Shown here in pieces: positions 52,348 through 61,484 of a stretch of DNA of 64,000 nt. Source of the DNA: Roseiarcus sp963833955 (lineage in GTDB: Bacteria; Pseudomonadota; Alphaproteobacteria; Rhizobiales; Beijerinckiaceae); NCBI GenBank assembly GCA_963833955.1, contig CAWHZY010000006.1, positions 1-64,000 on the forward strand, written 5' to 3'. Position numbers and translations under genes: made by a program. How positions within the stretch are numbered: position 1 is the first letter of the stretch; each line of letters opens with the position of its first letter. The notes below the pieces were generated by a model that made no database searches, was not told the DNA's origin, and saw only the letters and a program-made list of their open reading frames with translations.

Positions 52348-55311
52348 TCAGGCCAGGCATTCGTCAATGAAGGCCTTGAGCTGCGCCAGATGTTTCGACA
52401 TGAGCCCGGTCGCGGTCGCGGCCGAGGCGGCGCGTCCCGCATAGCGCGCGCGCTTCGACTTGCCGCCGAGTTGGCCGAGCACCCATTCGAGATAGGGCTC
52501 GACGAAGCTCCAGGCCCCCATGTTCTTGGGCTCCTCCTGACACCAGACCACCTCGGCTGTCTTGAAACGGGAAAGCTCCTTCAGAAGCGCCTTGATAGGG
52601 AAAGGATAGAGCTGCTCCACCCTGAGCAGGTAGACGTCGTCGATACCGCGCTTCTCGCGCTCATCATAGAGATCGTAGTAGACCTTGCCCGAGCAGACGA
52701 CAACGCGGCGGATCTTGTCGTCCGTGGCGAGCTTGATCTTTTCGCCCTTGTGCGTCTCGGCGTGATCCCACAACAAGCGGTGAAAGCTCGTTCCCGGGCC
52801 GAACGCTTCGAGGTTGGAGACCGCGCGCTTGTTGCGCAACATCGACTTCGGCGTCATCGCGATCAGCGGCTTGCGGAACTCGCGTTTAAGCTGGCGCCTC
52901 AGAGCGTGAAAGAAGTTGGCTGGCGTCGAACAGACGACAACTTGCATGTTGTCCTCGGCGCAGAGCTGCAGATAGCGCTCGATGCGGGCGGAGGAATGTT
53001 CCGGTCCTGCGCCCTCATAGCCATGCGGCAACAGACACACGAGGCCTGACATGCGAAGCCATTTCTTTTCGCCGCCTGAGATGAACTGGTCGAACACCAC
53101 CTGGGCGCCATTGGCGAAGTCGCCGAACTGCGCCTCCCATAAGACCAGCGCGTTCGGCTCGGCGAGCGAATAGCCGTACTCGAAGCCGAGCACCGCCTCT
53201 TCCGACAGCATCGAGTTGATGACTTCGTAGCGCGCTTGGCCCTCGCGAATGTGGTTCAGGGGCACGTATCGCGCTTCGGTCTCTTGATCGATCAGCACCG
53301 AATGGCGCTGCGAGAACGTGCCCCGCTCGCTGTCCTGGCCGGACAGGCGAACCGGAAAGCCCTCGTCCAGAAGCGTGCCGAAGGCGAGCGCCTCGGCGGT
53401 GGACCAGTCGATCCCCTCGCCGACCTTGATTGTCGTGCGGCGATTCTCAAGAAAGCGAGCAATGGTTTTATGAACTTTGAAGCCTTCAGGCGCCGCCGTA
53501 ATGCGCTCGCCGAGCGCCTGTAGTCGATCGAGACTGACGCCAGTCTTACCGCGACGGTCGTCGTCGGCGATCTCCCGCGCGGCCTTGAATCCCGCCCAGC
53601 GTCCGTCAAGCCAATCGGCCTTGTTGGGGGAATAGGATTGGCCGGCCTCGAATTCCGCGTCCAGCCGTTGCCGCCAGTCTGAGCGCATCTTGTCGACCTC
53701 GCCCTGGGTGACGACGCCTTCAGAGATAAGCTTCTCGCCGTAGATCTGCTGCGTCGTCGGGTGCGAGCGGATGAGTCGATACATGATCGGCTGAGTGAAC
53801 GAGGGCTCGTCGCCTTCGTTATGGCCGAACCGTCGATAGCAGAACATGTCGATGACGACTGGCTTATGGAACTTCTGCCGGTATTCGATCGCCACCTTGG
53901 CGCAGAACACGACCGCCTCAGGATCATCGCCGTTGACGTGAAAGATCGGCGCCTCGACCAGCTTGGCGACATCCGATGGATAGGGCGAGGAGCGCGAATA
54001 GCGCGGATAGGTCGTGAACCCGATCTGGTTGTTGACGATGAAATGCAGCGAGCCGCCGGTCCTGTGTCCGCGCAAGCCGGAGAGGCCGAAGCATTCGGCC
54101 ACCACGCCTTGTCCGGCAAAAGCGGCGTCGCCGTGGATGAGGAGCGGCAGAGCTTTCGACCGCTCGATCGCGTCGTTGAGCTGGTCTTGCTTGGCGCGCA
54201 CCTTGCCGAGAACGACCGGGTCGACGATCTCGAGATGAGACGGGTTAGGGCTGAGTGACAGATGAACGGCATTGCCGTCGAATTCGCGGTCCGAGGACGC
54301 GCCAAGATGATATTTGACGTCACCTGAGCCCTCGATTTCATCGGGCGACGCCGAACCGCCCTTGAATTCGTGGAAGATGACGCGGTGCGGCTTGCCCATC
54401 ACCTGGCTCAGCACATTGAGCCGGCCGCGATGGGCCATGCCGAGAGCGATCTCTTTCAGGCCGAGCTGGCCGCCGCGCTTGATGATCTGCTCAAGCGCCG
54501 GAATCATCGCTTCCGCGCCGTCGAGCCCGAAGCGCTTGGCGCCGGTATATTTGACGTCGAAGAAATTCTCGAAGCCCTCCGCCTCGATCAGCTTGCCAAG
54601 GATCGCGCGCTTGCCCTCGCGCGTGAACTGGATTTCCTTGTCGGGCCCTTCGACGCGCTCCTGAATCCAGGCCTTCTCGGCCGGATCGGAAATATGGACG
54701 AATTCGAAGCCGATGGTCCCGCAATAGGTCCGCCGCAGGATCGCAAGCATTTCGCGCACGGTCGCGTATTCGAGCCCGAGCACATGATCGATGAAGATCT
54801 TGCGGTCGTAGTCGGACTCCTGGAACCCGTAGGTCGAGGGATGGAGCTCCTCGTGATCCCTCTGCGGCTCAAGGCCCAGCGGATCGAGATTGGCGTAGAG
54901 GTGGCCGCGCATGCGATAGGCGCGGATCATCATGAGCGCGCGTACGGAATCGCGGGTCGCCCGGCGAATGTCGTCGTCGCTCGGCGCCGCTTTTGGCCCC
55001 GCCTCCTCCGCCTTGGCGCGCAACTTGTCGGCGACCGCCTTTTCCATCGCTGGCCAATCGCCGTCGAGCGCGTTGATGAGATCCCCTTTGGGAATCGCCG
55101 GCCAATTGGGCTTGCGCCATGACGCGCCGCGCTCCGCTTTGGCTACGCTCGCCGGATCATCGCCAAGCGCAGCAAAGAATTGGCGCCAGCCGGGTTCGAC
55201 CGATTGCGGGTCCTTCTCGTATTGCGCCTGCAACGCTTCGATGTACGCGCTGTTGGCCCCGTACAGAAACGAGGTTTGCAACAGAGCCTGATTGACGTCC
55301 TGACGAGCCAC
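52348..55311 (-). CDS. sucA: 2-Oxoglutarate dehydrogenase E1 component
   Basis: This 987-residue ThDP enzyme decarboxylates 2-oxoglutarate and reduces E2 lipoyl. The N-terminal lipoyl-interacting segment is ALLQTSFLYGANSAYIEAL. The ThDP site is IHGDAAFAGQGVVAECFGLS, followed by GFTTYPRYSRS. Late conserved parts are SGQDSERGTFSQRHSVL and LPHGYEGAGPEHSSARIER. The start is GTG 55311 (after AAGGGA), since the frame upstream is antisense to sucD. 13 bp follow the sucD stop. Confidence 0.96.
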   Translation of the reverse strand: MARQDVNQALLQTSFLYGANSAYIEALQAQYEKDPQSVEPGWRQFFAALGDDPASVAKAERGASWRKPNWPAIPKGDLINALDGDWPAMEKAVADKLRAKAEEAGPKAAPSDDDIRRATRDSVRALMMIRAYRMRGHLYANLDPLGLEPQRDHEELHPSTYGFQESDYDRKIFIDHVLGLEYATVREMLAILRRTYCGTIGFEFVHISDPAEKAWIQERVEGPDKEIQFTREGKRAILGKLIEAEGFENFFDVKYTGAKRFGLDGAEAMIPALEQIIKRGGQLGLKEIALGMAHRGRLNVLSQVMGKPHRVIFHEFKGGSASPDEIEGSGDVKYHLGASSDREFDGNAVHLSLSPNPSHLEIVDPVVLGKVRAKQDQLNDAIERSKALPLLIHGDAAFAGQGVVAECFGLSGLRGHRTGGSLHFIVNNQIGFTTYPRYSRSSPYPSDVAKLVEAPIFHVNGDDPEAVVFCAKVAIEYRQKFHKPVVIDMFCYRRFGHNEGDEPSFTQPIMYRLIRSHPTTQQIYGEKLISEGVVTQGEVDKMRSDWRQRLDAEFEAGQSYSPNKADWLDGRWAGFKAAREIADDDRRGKTGVSLDRLQALGERITAAPEGFKVHKTIARFLENRRTTIKVGEGIDWSTAEALAFGTLLDEGFPVRLSGQDSERGTFSQRHSVLIDQETEARYVPLNHIREGQARYEVINSMLSEEAVLGFEYGYSLAEPNALVLWEAQFGDFANGAQVVFDQFISGGEKKWLRMSGLVCLLPHGYEGAGPEHSSARIERYLQLCAEDNMQVVVCSTPANFFHALRRQLKREFRKPLIAMTPKSMLRNKRAVSNLEAFGPGTSFHRLLWDHAETHKGEKIKLATDDKIRRVVVCSGKVYYDLYDEREKRGIDDVYLLRVEQLYPFPIKALLKELSRFKTAEVVWCQEEPKNMGAWSFVEPYLEWVLGQLGGKSKRARYAGRAASAATATGLMSKHLAQLKAFIDECLA

Positions 55312-55324
55312 CGAGCGGACTCCC

Positions 55325-56212
55325 TTAGTTGCCGTGCAAAAGATCGACCAATGTCTTGCCGAGCCGAGCCGGAGAGGGCGAGACGCGGACGCCGGCCGCC
55401 TCCATCGCCGCAATCTTGTCCTCGGCGCCCCCCTTGCCTCCGGCGATGATCGCGCCGGCATGCCCCATGCGTCGGCCGGAGGGAGCGGTGCGTCCGGCGA
55501 TGAAGCCGACCACCGGCTTTGAACGGCCGCGCTTGGCCTCGTCCTTCAGAAACTCGGCGGCGTCCTCTTCGGCCTGGCCGCCGATTTCCCCAATCATCAC
55601 GATCGACTGGGTCTTTGGATCGGCCATGAACATGGCGAGCACATCGACAAATTCCAAGCCCTTGATCGGGTCGCCGCCAATTCCGACCGCGGTCGTCTGG
55701 CCGAGACCTTCGCGCGTCGTCTGGAACACCGCCTCGTAGGTCAGCGTGCCCGAACGCGAGACGACCCCGACGCTGCCGCGGGTAAAGATGGTGCCCGGCA
55801 TGATGCCGATCTTGCATTCGCCGGCAGTCATGACGCCCGGACAATTCGGCCCGATCAGGGTCGACTTCGAGCCTTGCAGGGCTTTTTTGACGCGCGCCAT
55901 GTCAAGCACCGGAATGCCTTCGGTGATGCAAACGATGAGCGGCGTCTCGGCGTCGATCGCTTCGCAGATCGCGTCGGCGGCGCCGGGCGGGGGCACGTAG
56001 ATCACGCTCGCGTCGGCGCCGGTTTTCTCCCGCGCTTCGGCGACCGTATCGAAGACCGGCAGCCCGAGGTGGATCGAGCCGCCCTTGCCGGGCGAGACGC
56101 CGCCCACAAGCTTGGTGCCGTAAGCCATCGCCTGCTCGGAATGGAACGTGCCGTTCTTGCCGGTAAAGCCCTGGGTGATGACCTTTGTGTCAGCGTCGAT
56201 GAGGATGGACAT
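55325..56212 (-). CDS. sucD: Succinyl-CoA ligase alpha subunit
   Basis: This 295-residue subunit binds CoA and carries the phosphohistidine. The CoA region is TQGFTGKNGTFHSEQA, VSPGKGGSIHLGLPVF follows, and the active His lies in GRRMGHAGAIIAGGKG. It makes succinate from succinyl-CoA with GTP or ATP formation. It is separated from its partner sucC by about 1.1 kb of inserted genes. Confidence 0.96.
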   Translation of the reverse strand: MSILIDADTKVITQGFTGKNGTFHSEQAMAYGTKLVGGVSPGKGGSIHLGLPVFDTVAEAREKTGADASVIYVPPPGAADAICEAIDAETPLIVCITEGIPVLDMARVKKALQGSKSTLIGPNCPGVMTAGECKIGIMPGTIFTRGSVGVVSRSGTLTYEAVFQTTREGLGQTTAVGIGGDPIKGLEFVDVLAMFMADPKTQSIVMIGEIGGQAEEDAAEFLKDEAKRGRSKPVVGFIAGRTAPSGRRMGHAGAIIAGGKGGAEDKIAAMEAAGVRVSPSPARLGKTLVDLLHGN

Positions 56213-56236
56213 GTGAGGCTTTCGGCCGTTGGCGAT

Positions 56237-56662
56237 TCAATTCGATCGAAAAGGATTTTCGCAGCGTACGGAGCCATAAGTCTGGCCGTGATTGAGGTCT
56301 TCGGTGAGCAGGGTTTCAGCGCCGAATCGCTGCGCCGCGGCCAGAATCTGTCCATCCCAAAAGTCGATCTGATACCGTCGCTGGAAGAAGGCTGCGTTGA
56401 GGAGGATCTCCCGATCGATCGAGATCACCGGAAACTCGAACAGCCGTTCGAGCCAGCCATCGACCTCGTCGTCGGAGAGGGGAGACGTCATCTTTCGCGG
56501 GTTCTGCACATTGCGAATGAATTCACCGATCACCTGAGTCGAGATCGCGAAGGTTTCCGTTGTCAGGATTTCTCCCGCCTTTGTAAACTTACCTGGATCG
56601 ACACCATCGCCCGCCGCGGCGTAAATCAGCACATTCGTGTCAAGGAAGACCCTAGCGCTCAT
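56237..56662 (-). CDS. PIN-domain toxin
   Basis: This 141-residue PIN ribonuclease has D8 in FLDTNVLIY, E47 in IGEFIRN and D100 plus D103 in QIDFWDGQI. Its 3' end lies 24 bp before sucD, and its ATG (56662) overlaps the antitoxin stop by 11 bp. It forms a toxin-antitoxin pair with the ribbon-helix-helix gene. It sits inside the TCA operon on the same strand, so it may be co-transcribed with sucD. Confidence 0.88.
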   Translation of the reverse strand: MSARVFLDTNVLIYAAAGDGVDPGKFTKAGEILTTETFAISTQVIGEFIRNVQNPRKMTSPLSDDEVDGWLERLFEFPVISIDREILLNAAFFQRRYQIDFWDGQILAAAQRFGAETLLTEDLNHGQTYGSVRCENPFRSN

Positions 56663-56885
56663 GGGTCTCCTCGCGGTTAAACTTGAAATCGGGCCGCATT
56701 CTGCCTTTCGAATTGCGCATCAGCTCGCGAAGCCCCTCCCGCGCCTTCTCCAAGCGCTCGTCGCGACTCGCGACGTCGGCAAGAAATTCGCGCACCATTG
56801 CATTGACCGTCGTCTTCTGTTCGGCCGCGACGAGGCGGGCGCGTTCAAGGACGTTCTCCTCGATTGCGAGCGTGATATTTTTCAT
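56652..56885 (-). CDS. Ribbon-helix-helix antitoxin
   Basis: This 77-residue protein starts MKNITLAIEENVLERARLVA with a strand-helix-helix pattern (CopG/MetJ-like) and has a charged tail rich in Arg and Glu (EKAREGLRELMRNSKG). ATG 56885 follows a GGAGG site by six bases. It should bind and neutralise the PIN toxin downstream and repress its own promoter. Confidence 0.85.
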   Translation of the reverse strand: MKNITLAIEENVLERARLVAAEQKTTVNAMVREFLADVASRDERLEKAREGLRELMRNSKGRMRPDFKFNREETHER

Positions 56886-56948
56886 ATCGACCTCCGGTCC
56901 ACAGTATATGTGTAACTGCGTATCGGATTCCAACCCTTTCTCTTGCAC

Positions 56949-57320
56949 CTAAAGCCGTTCGAGTTCGCGCACCGTTAACTTGCTCAAGGCGTCGCCGGTA
57001 TTGAGCGTCGTGCTCGGCTCGAACATCAAAACGACCGGCTTCTGGGAAAGCGACCGCGGCCGGTGTTCGACTCCCCGCGGCACGACGACAAAGTCACCCT
57101 CGCCCATTTCTGAGACACCATCGCGAAAGTCGATCGCGATCCGCCCCCGCAACACGAAAAACGCCTCGTCCTCGCGTTCGTGCGCGTGCCAATCGAACTC
57201 GGCGCCGAACTTCGCCACCTTGACCTGGCTGTCGTTGACATCGCCCACGACGAACGGATGAAAGACTTCCTTAATCTTCCGGTCGACCGCCTCGAGAATG
57301 TTGATCTTGGATGGGGGCAT
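56949..57320 (-). CDS. Cupin domain protein
   Basis: This 123-residue single cupin has metal motif 1 in FDWHAHEREDEAFFVLRG (H45, H47, E51 or E52) and motif 2 in GDFVVVPRGVEHRP (His at about 86). These barrels bind a metal and an unknown ligand. It sits between sucC and the toxin-antitoxin pair, on the same strand, and is not part of the usual operon. Confidence 0.87.
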   Translation of the reverse strand: MPPSKINILEAVDRKIKEVFHPFVVGDVNDSQVKVAKFGAEFDWHAHEREDEAFFVLRGRIAIDFRDGVSEMGEGDFVVVPRGVEHRPRSLSQKPVVLMFEPSTTLNTGDALSKLTVRELERL

Positions 57321-57357
57321 CGGCCCGTCTCCCTGGTTGCGAGATGCGCGTGCGTGC

Positions 57358-58557
57358 TTAGACTCTCGCCCTCACGGCGTTCACGATCTTCTGCGCCGCA
57401 TCGTCGAGGTCGTCCGCCGGAATCACGTCGAGTCCAGAGTCGCGGAGGATTTTCTTGCCTAGGTCGACATTGGTGCCCTCGAGGCGCACGACCAGCGGAA
57501 CCTGGAGGCCCACTTCCTTCACTGCGGCGATGACGCCCTCGGCGATGATGTCGCAGCGCATGATGCCGCCGAAAATGTTGACGAGAATGCCTTTCACGTT
57601 CTCATCAGCGGTGATGATCTTGAACGCCGCGGCGACTTTGTCCTTGGAGGCGCCGCCGCCGACGTCGAGAAAGTTCGCCGGACTTTCCCCATAGAGCTTG
57701 ATGATATCCATCGTCGCCATGGCGAGCCCGGCCCCGTTGACCATGCAGCCGATCGAGCCCTCGAGCGTGACATAGTTAAGATCGTGCTTGGAGGCCTCGA
57801 TCTCCTTCGCGTCCTCCTCGCTCTCGTCGCGCAACGTGGCGATATCGGAGTGCCGGTAAAGCGCATTGTCGTCGAACGACACTTTGGCGTCGAGGACGCG
57901 CAATTGCCCATTCGACAGCACGACCAGCGGGTTTATTTCCAGCATTGACATGTCTTTCGCCAGGAAGGCGGCGTAGAGCTTGGCGATGAGGCTCTCCGCC
58001 TGCTTGGCGAGATCATCCGTAAGCTCGAGTGCGCGGGCCGCCGTGCGCCCGTGATGAGGCATGATCCCGGTCGCCGGATCGACAGTGAACCTTTGGATCT
58101 TTTCCGGCGTATTGTGAGCAACATCCTCGATGTTGACCCCGCCTTCGGTCGAGAGGACGAAGGCCACCCGGCTCTTCTGCCGGTCGACCAGCGCCGAAAG
58201 ATAGAGCTCCCGGTCAATCGTAGCGCCATCCTCGATGTACAGGCGATTGACCTGCTTACCGTGAGGGCCCGTTTGCGCCGTCACCAGCGTCGCCCCCAGC
58301 ATCTGCGTCGCGAATGTCTGGACCTCGTCGACCGAGCGAGCGAGCCGCACGCCTCCCTTGTCCCCCGCCGCGGCCTCCTTGAAGCGGCCCTTGCCGCGCC
58401 CGCCGGCATGGATCTGGCTCTTCACCACCCAAAGCGGCCCGGGGAGTTTCTTCGCGCCGTCCACCGCCTCGTCCGGCGTGAAGGCGGGAAAGCCGGCGGC
58501 GATCGGGACGCCGAACGCCCTCAGCACCGCCTTGGCCTGATACTCGTGGATGTTCAT
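57358..58557 (-). CDS. sucC: Succinyl-CoA ligase beta subunit
   Basis: This 399-residue ATP-grasp subunit begins MNIHEYQAKAVLRAFGVPI, with VKSQIHAGGRGKGRFKEA at the nucleotide site, EINPLVVL and GSIGCMVNGAGLAMATMD near the dimer core. It is downstream of mdh by 55 bp. ATG 58557 is used. Upstream in-frame sequence is antisense-like to mdh and not conserved. Confidence 0.96.
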   Translation of the reverse strand: MNIHEYQAKAVLRAFGVPIAAGFPAFTPDEAVDGAKKLPGPLWVVKSQIHAGGRGKGRFKEAAAGDKGGVRLARSVDEVQTFATQMLGATLVTAQTGPHGKQVNRLYIEDGATIDRELYLSALVDRQKSRVAFVLSTEGGVNIEDVAHNTPEKIQRFTVDPATGIMPHHGRTAARALELTDDLAKQAESLIAKLYAAFLAKDMSMLEINPLVVLSNGQLRVLDAKVSFDDNALYRHSDIATLRDESEEDAKEIEASKHDLNYVTLEGSIGCMVNGAGLAMATMDIIKLYGESPANFLDVGGGASKDKVAAAFKIITADENVKGILVNIFGGIMRCDIIAEGVIAAVKEVGLQVPLVVRLEGTNVDLGKKILRDSGLDVIPADDLDDAAQKIVNAVRARV

Positions 58558-58612
58558 GGCGGCGAATACCTCAAAGGAAAGAATGCCGTCCCGCGGCGGG
58601 CGCTGAGGGCGA

Positions 58613-59578
58613 TCAGGCTGCGAGGGCGGGGTTGATCGCTTTGCACGCCTCCATGAGGCCGCGCACCGAGGCGACCGACTTGGCGAACATCGGTTTCTCG
58701 CTTTCGTCGAAGGCGATCTCGATGATGCGCTCGACGCCATTCGCGCCGATCACCACGGGCACCCCGACATAGGCGTCGTTGACCCCATACTGGCCGCTCA
58801 GGCGCGCCGCGCAGGGAAGCACGCGGCGCTGATCCTTGAGGTAGGATTCCGCCATCGCGATCGCCGAGGCGGCGGGGGCGTAGAAAGCGGAGCCCGTCTT
58901 GAGCAGATTGACGATCTCGCCCCCGCCCTTGCGTGTCCGCTCGACGATGGCGTCGAGCTTGGCCTGCGTCGTCCAGCCCATTTTGACGAGATCAGGCAGG
59001 GGAATGCCGGCGACCGTCGAATAGCGAACGGAGGGAACCATCTCGTCGCCGTGGCCGCCGAGCACGAAGGCGGTGACGTCTTCGACCGACACCTGCAATT
59101 CCTCAGCGAGAAAATAGCGAAAGCGCGCCGAGTCGAGCACGCCGGCCATGCCGACGACCTTGTTAGGGGGGAGGCCGCAGAACTTCTGCAGCGCCCACAC
59201 CATGGCGTCGAGCGGGTTGGTGATGCAGATGACGAACGCCTCCGGGGCATGCGTCTTGATGCCCACCGCAACCGCGTCCATGACCTTGAGGTTGATGCCG
59301 AGCAGGTCGTCGCGGCTCATGCCCGGCTTGCGGGGGACGCCTGCGGTGACGATGACGACATCGGCGCCGGCGATGGCGGAATAGTCGCTCGCGCCGGCCA
59401 GTCGCGCGTTGACGCTCTCAACCGGGGTCGATTCGGCCAAATCCAGCGCCTTGCCTTGCGGCACGCCGTCAATGATATCGAAAAGGACGATGTCGCCCAG
59501 CTCTTTCAGCGCCGCCAGGAGAGCCAACGTTCCGCCGATCTGCCCGGCCCCGATCAAAGCTATCTTCTTGCGCGCCAT
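58613..59578 (-). CDS. mdh: Malate dehydrogenase
   Basis: This 321-residue NAD-dependent enzyme is of the LDH-like MDH group. The nucleotide motif is GAGQIGGTLALLAALKELG, PRKPGMSRDDLLGIN carries the active-site Arg, ITNPLDAMVW follows, and the catalytic His is in VLGGHGDEMVPS. It oxidises malate in the TCA cycle. It is first in the operon mdh-sucC-(insert)-sucD-sucA-YciI-sucB-MAPEG-lpdA. Confidence 0.96.
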   Translation of the reverse strand: MARKKIALIGAGQIGGTLALLAALKELGDIVLFDIIDGVPQGKALDLAESTPVESVNARLAGASDYSAIAGADVVIVTAGVPRKPGMSRDDLLGINLKVMDAVAVGIKTHAPEAFVICITNPLDAMVWALQKFCGLPPNKVVGMAGVLDSARFRYFLAEELQVSVEDVTAFVLGGHGDEMVPSVRYSTVAGIPLPDLVKMGWTTQAKLDAIVERTRKGGGEIVNLLKTGSAFYAPAASAIAMAESYLKDQRRVLPCAARLSGQYGVNDAYVGVPVVIGANGVERIIEIAFDESEKPMFAKSVASVRGLMEACKAINPALAA

Positions 59579-60223
59579 AGGATCTTTTCTTCCGCATTAC
59601 GTGACCGAGCGCTCTGTCTCGCGGCGGTCGCTCGGCCGGTGCTATCGACCTATCGATGCACGCGATCAAGCCAAACTTTTGGCCGAGGCGCCGAAAAAGC
59701 GCGGGCGGCCGCTCGGCGCAAATCAAATCCTTGTATTTTTCCAAGTCCATAGTCTGCCCGCGAAATGGCGGAAGATCAGCTCAATCGCATGACGGAGGCG
59801 CCGAAGCGGCCGGACGCTCGTATCTCGCCATGAGGCGCTCTTCCGTTCAACCCTCGCTGCTCCGATGGCTTGCCAAGGATCAAGCCGGGACTCATGTTGC
59901 GTTTTTCGAAGAAAGAGAGAGGTTTTCTATGCCACGGTTCCCGTATTCGAAAACAAAAGCGGCCCCAATTTCTCGGGTACACCTGCAATCAGCAGCAATA
60001 AAATCTGCGATGGCTAGCGTGACTACGCCGGCACTAGTCAATGAAAATGAAGTTATGGAAACTACGCCTCACAAAATCTGACGATCCAATGCAGCAGCTT
60101 CAGACGATATCATCAGCGACATGTATGATGGGATCAGAGAGCTGCAGATCACGGTCGACCCGCTTCTTCTTCTTTTACCCGATATTTATCGCCAATTTCG
60201 GCAGCTGCCTGCAAGTCCAGTTT
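59579..60223. other. 645-bp region upstream of mdh
   Basis: It must hold the mdh operon promoter. A 50-codon open frame (59930-60082, MPRFPYSKTKAAP...) has a GAGAGAGG ribosome-site-like sequence before its ATG but no recognisable family, so it is not called as a gene. The stretch from 59990 to 60120 is AT-richer than its surroundings. The last 100 bp are the 3' flank of the arginase gene. Confidence 0.4.
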
Positions 60224-61207
60224 TTACTGCGTATCCGCCTTATAGACGTAGCGCCCGAACAGACTCGCCGTCAGGTCGACCAGCAGAAGCGCGCTTTTCC
60301 CCCGCTCGTCGAGGAACGGATTGAGTTCGACGAGATCGAGCGAGGGCGAGAGACCGGATTCGTACAAGAGCTCCATGACAAGATGCGCCTCGCGGTAGGT
60401 CGCCCCGCCGGGGACGGCGGTGCCGACGCCGGGCGCAATCGCCGGATCGAGAAAGTCGACGTCCAGACTGACATGCAAAAGGCCGTTGCGGGCGCGAACC
60501 CGATCGATGATGCGGCGGATCGATACGGCGAAACCGTCTTCGTCCAGCCTCCGCATGTCGACCACGTCGACGCCGCGATTTTGCAACAGCCGCCGTTCGC
60601 CGGTGTCGATCGACCGGATGCCGAACAGGTGCAACCGCGCGGGATCGACAAATCCGTGCGGCTCGCCTCCAAACACGCCCTCGAGACCCGGTTCGCGGGA
60701 CAGCATCGCGAGCGACATGCCGTGCATATTGCCAGACGGCGAGGTCAGCGGCGTATTGAAGTCCGAATGGGCGTCGAGCCACAGGACGAACAGCTCGCGC
60801 CCCGCCTCGGCCGCGTGGCGGGCGATTCCGGCGATCGAACCCATCGCCAGGCTGTGATCGCCGCCAAGCACGACCGGCGTCCGTCCAGAGCGGGCGACCG
60901 CATGGGTTTCGCGGGCAAGCAGCCGCGCCCAGGCCGCGACCTCGGCGAACCGATTGGCCTTGCCTTCCGGCGCGGTCGCGTGGGCCAATGGCGGCGGAGG
61001 GCCGAGATCGCCTCGGTCCTCGACCTCGTGGCCGAGGTCCCTCAGCGTCTCCACAATGCCCGCCGTGCGCAGCATGGCCGGTCCCATCGCCGCGCCAGGC
61101 ACGCTTGCCCCCGCCTCGACCGGCGCGCCGAGAATCGTGATCGCGCGGGGAAGCGGCAAAAGCGCCCTACCCTCCAGACCGTCCTCGCTACTTGTGTGCC
61201 GGCTCAA
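60224..61207 (-). CDS. rocF: Arginase
   Basis: This protein has about 327 residues. It is a Mn2+ enzyme that splits arginine to ornithine and urea. Metal ligands are visible in VLGGDHSLAMGS, WLDAHSDFNT and SLDVDFLDP. LPRAITILGAPVEAGASVPG marks the start of the domain. TTG 61207 with GGAAGGGGG six bases upstream is preferred, and TTG 61225 is an alternative. There is no ATG before the conserved region. It is divergent from cysS. Confidence 0.9.
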   Translation of the reverse strand: MSRHTSSEDGLEGRALLPLPRAITILGAPVEAGASVPGAAMGPAMLRTAGIVETLRDLGHEVEDRGDLGPPPPLAHATAPEGKANRFAEVAAWARLLARETHAVARSGRTPVVLGGDHSLAMGSIAGIARHAAEAGRELFVLWLDAHSDFNTPLTSPSGNMHGMSLAMLSREPGLEGVFGGEPHGFVDPARLHLFGIRSIDTGERRLLQNRGVDVVDMRRLDEDGFAVSIRRIIDRVRARNGLLHVSLDVDFLDPAIAPGVGTAVPGGATYREAHLVMELLYESGLSPSLDLVELNPFLDERGKSALLLVDLTASLFGRYVYKADTQ

Positions 61208-61484
61208 GAGCGCCCCCTTCCCCAAAAGCGAAACCGCTCGATCTTAGTCGATTCCGTGGCCCCCGCAGCCGCCAAGGCTTGACAAAAGCGCAAGCGTGGA
61301 CACATGCATGCGCATCATGACGCCCGCGCTCCGCATTACCCGGATTTGCATCATTAGCCGCTAGCTCCCGGCTGGCTGGTTCGCGTCTCCTTATTCCTTA
61401 AACCCATCGAGAAGCGATCATCCGGCTAACCCGGGCGACGCCTGTTCGTTCGCCTGTTCTGAATGACGCCGACGAGAATTGCCG

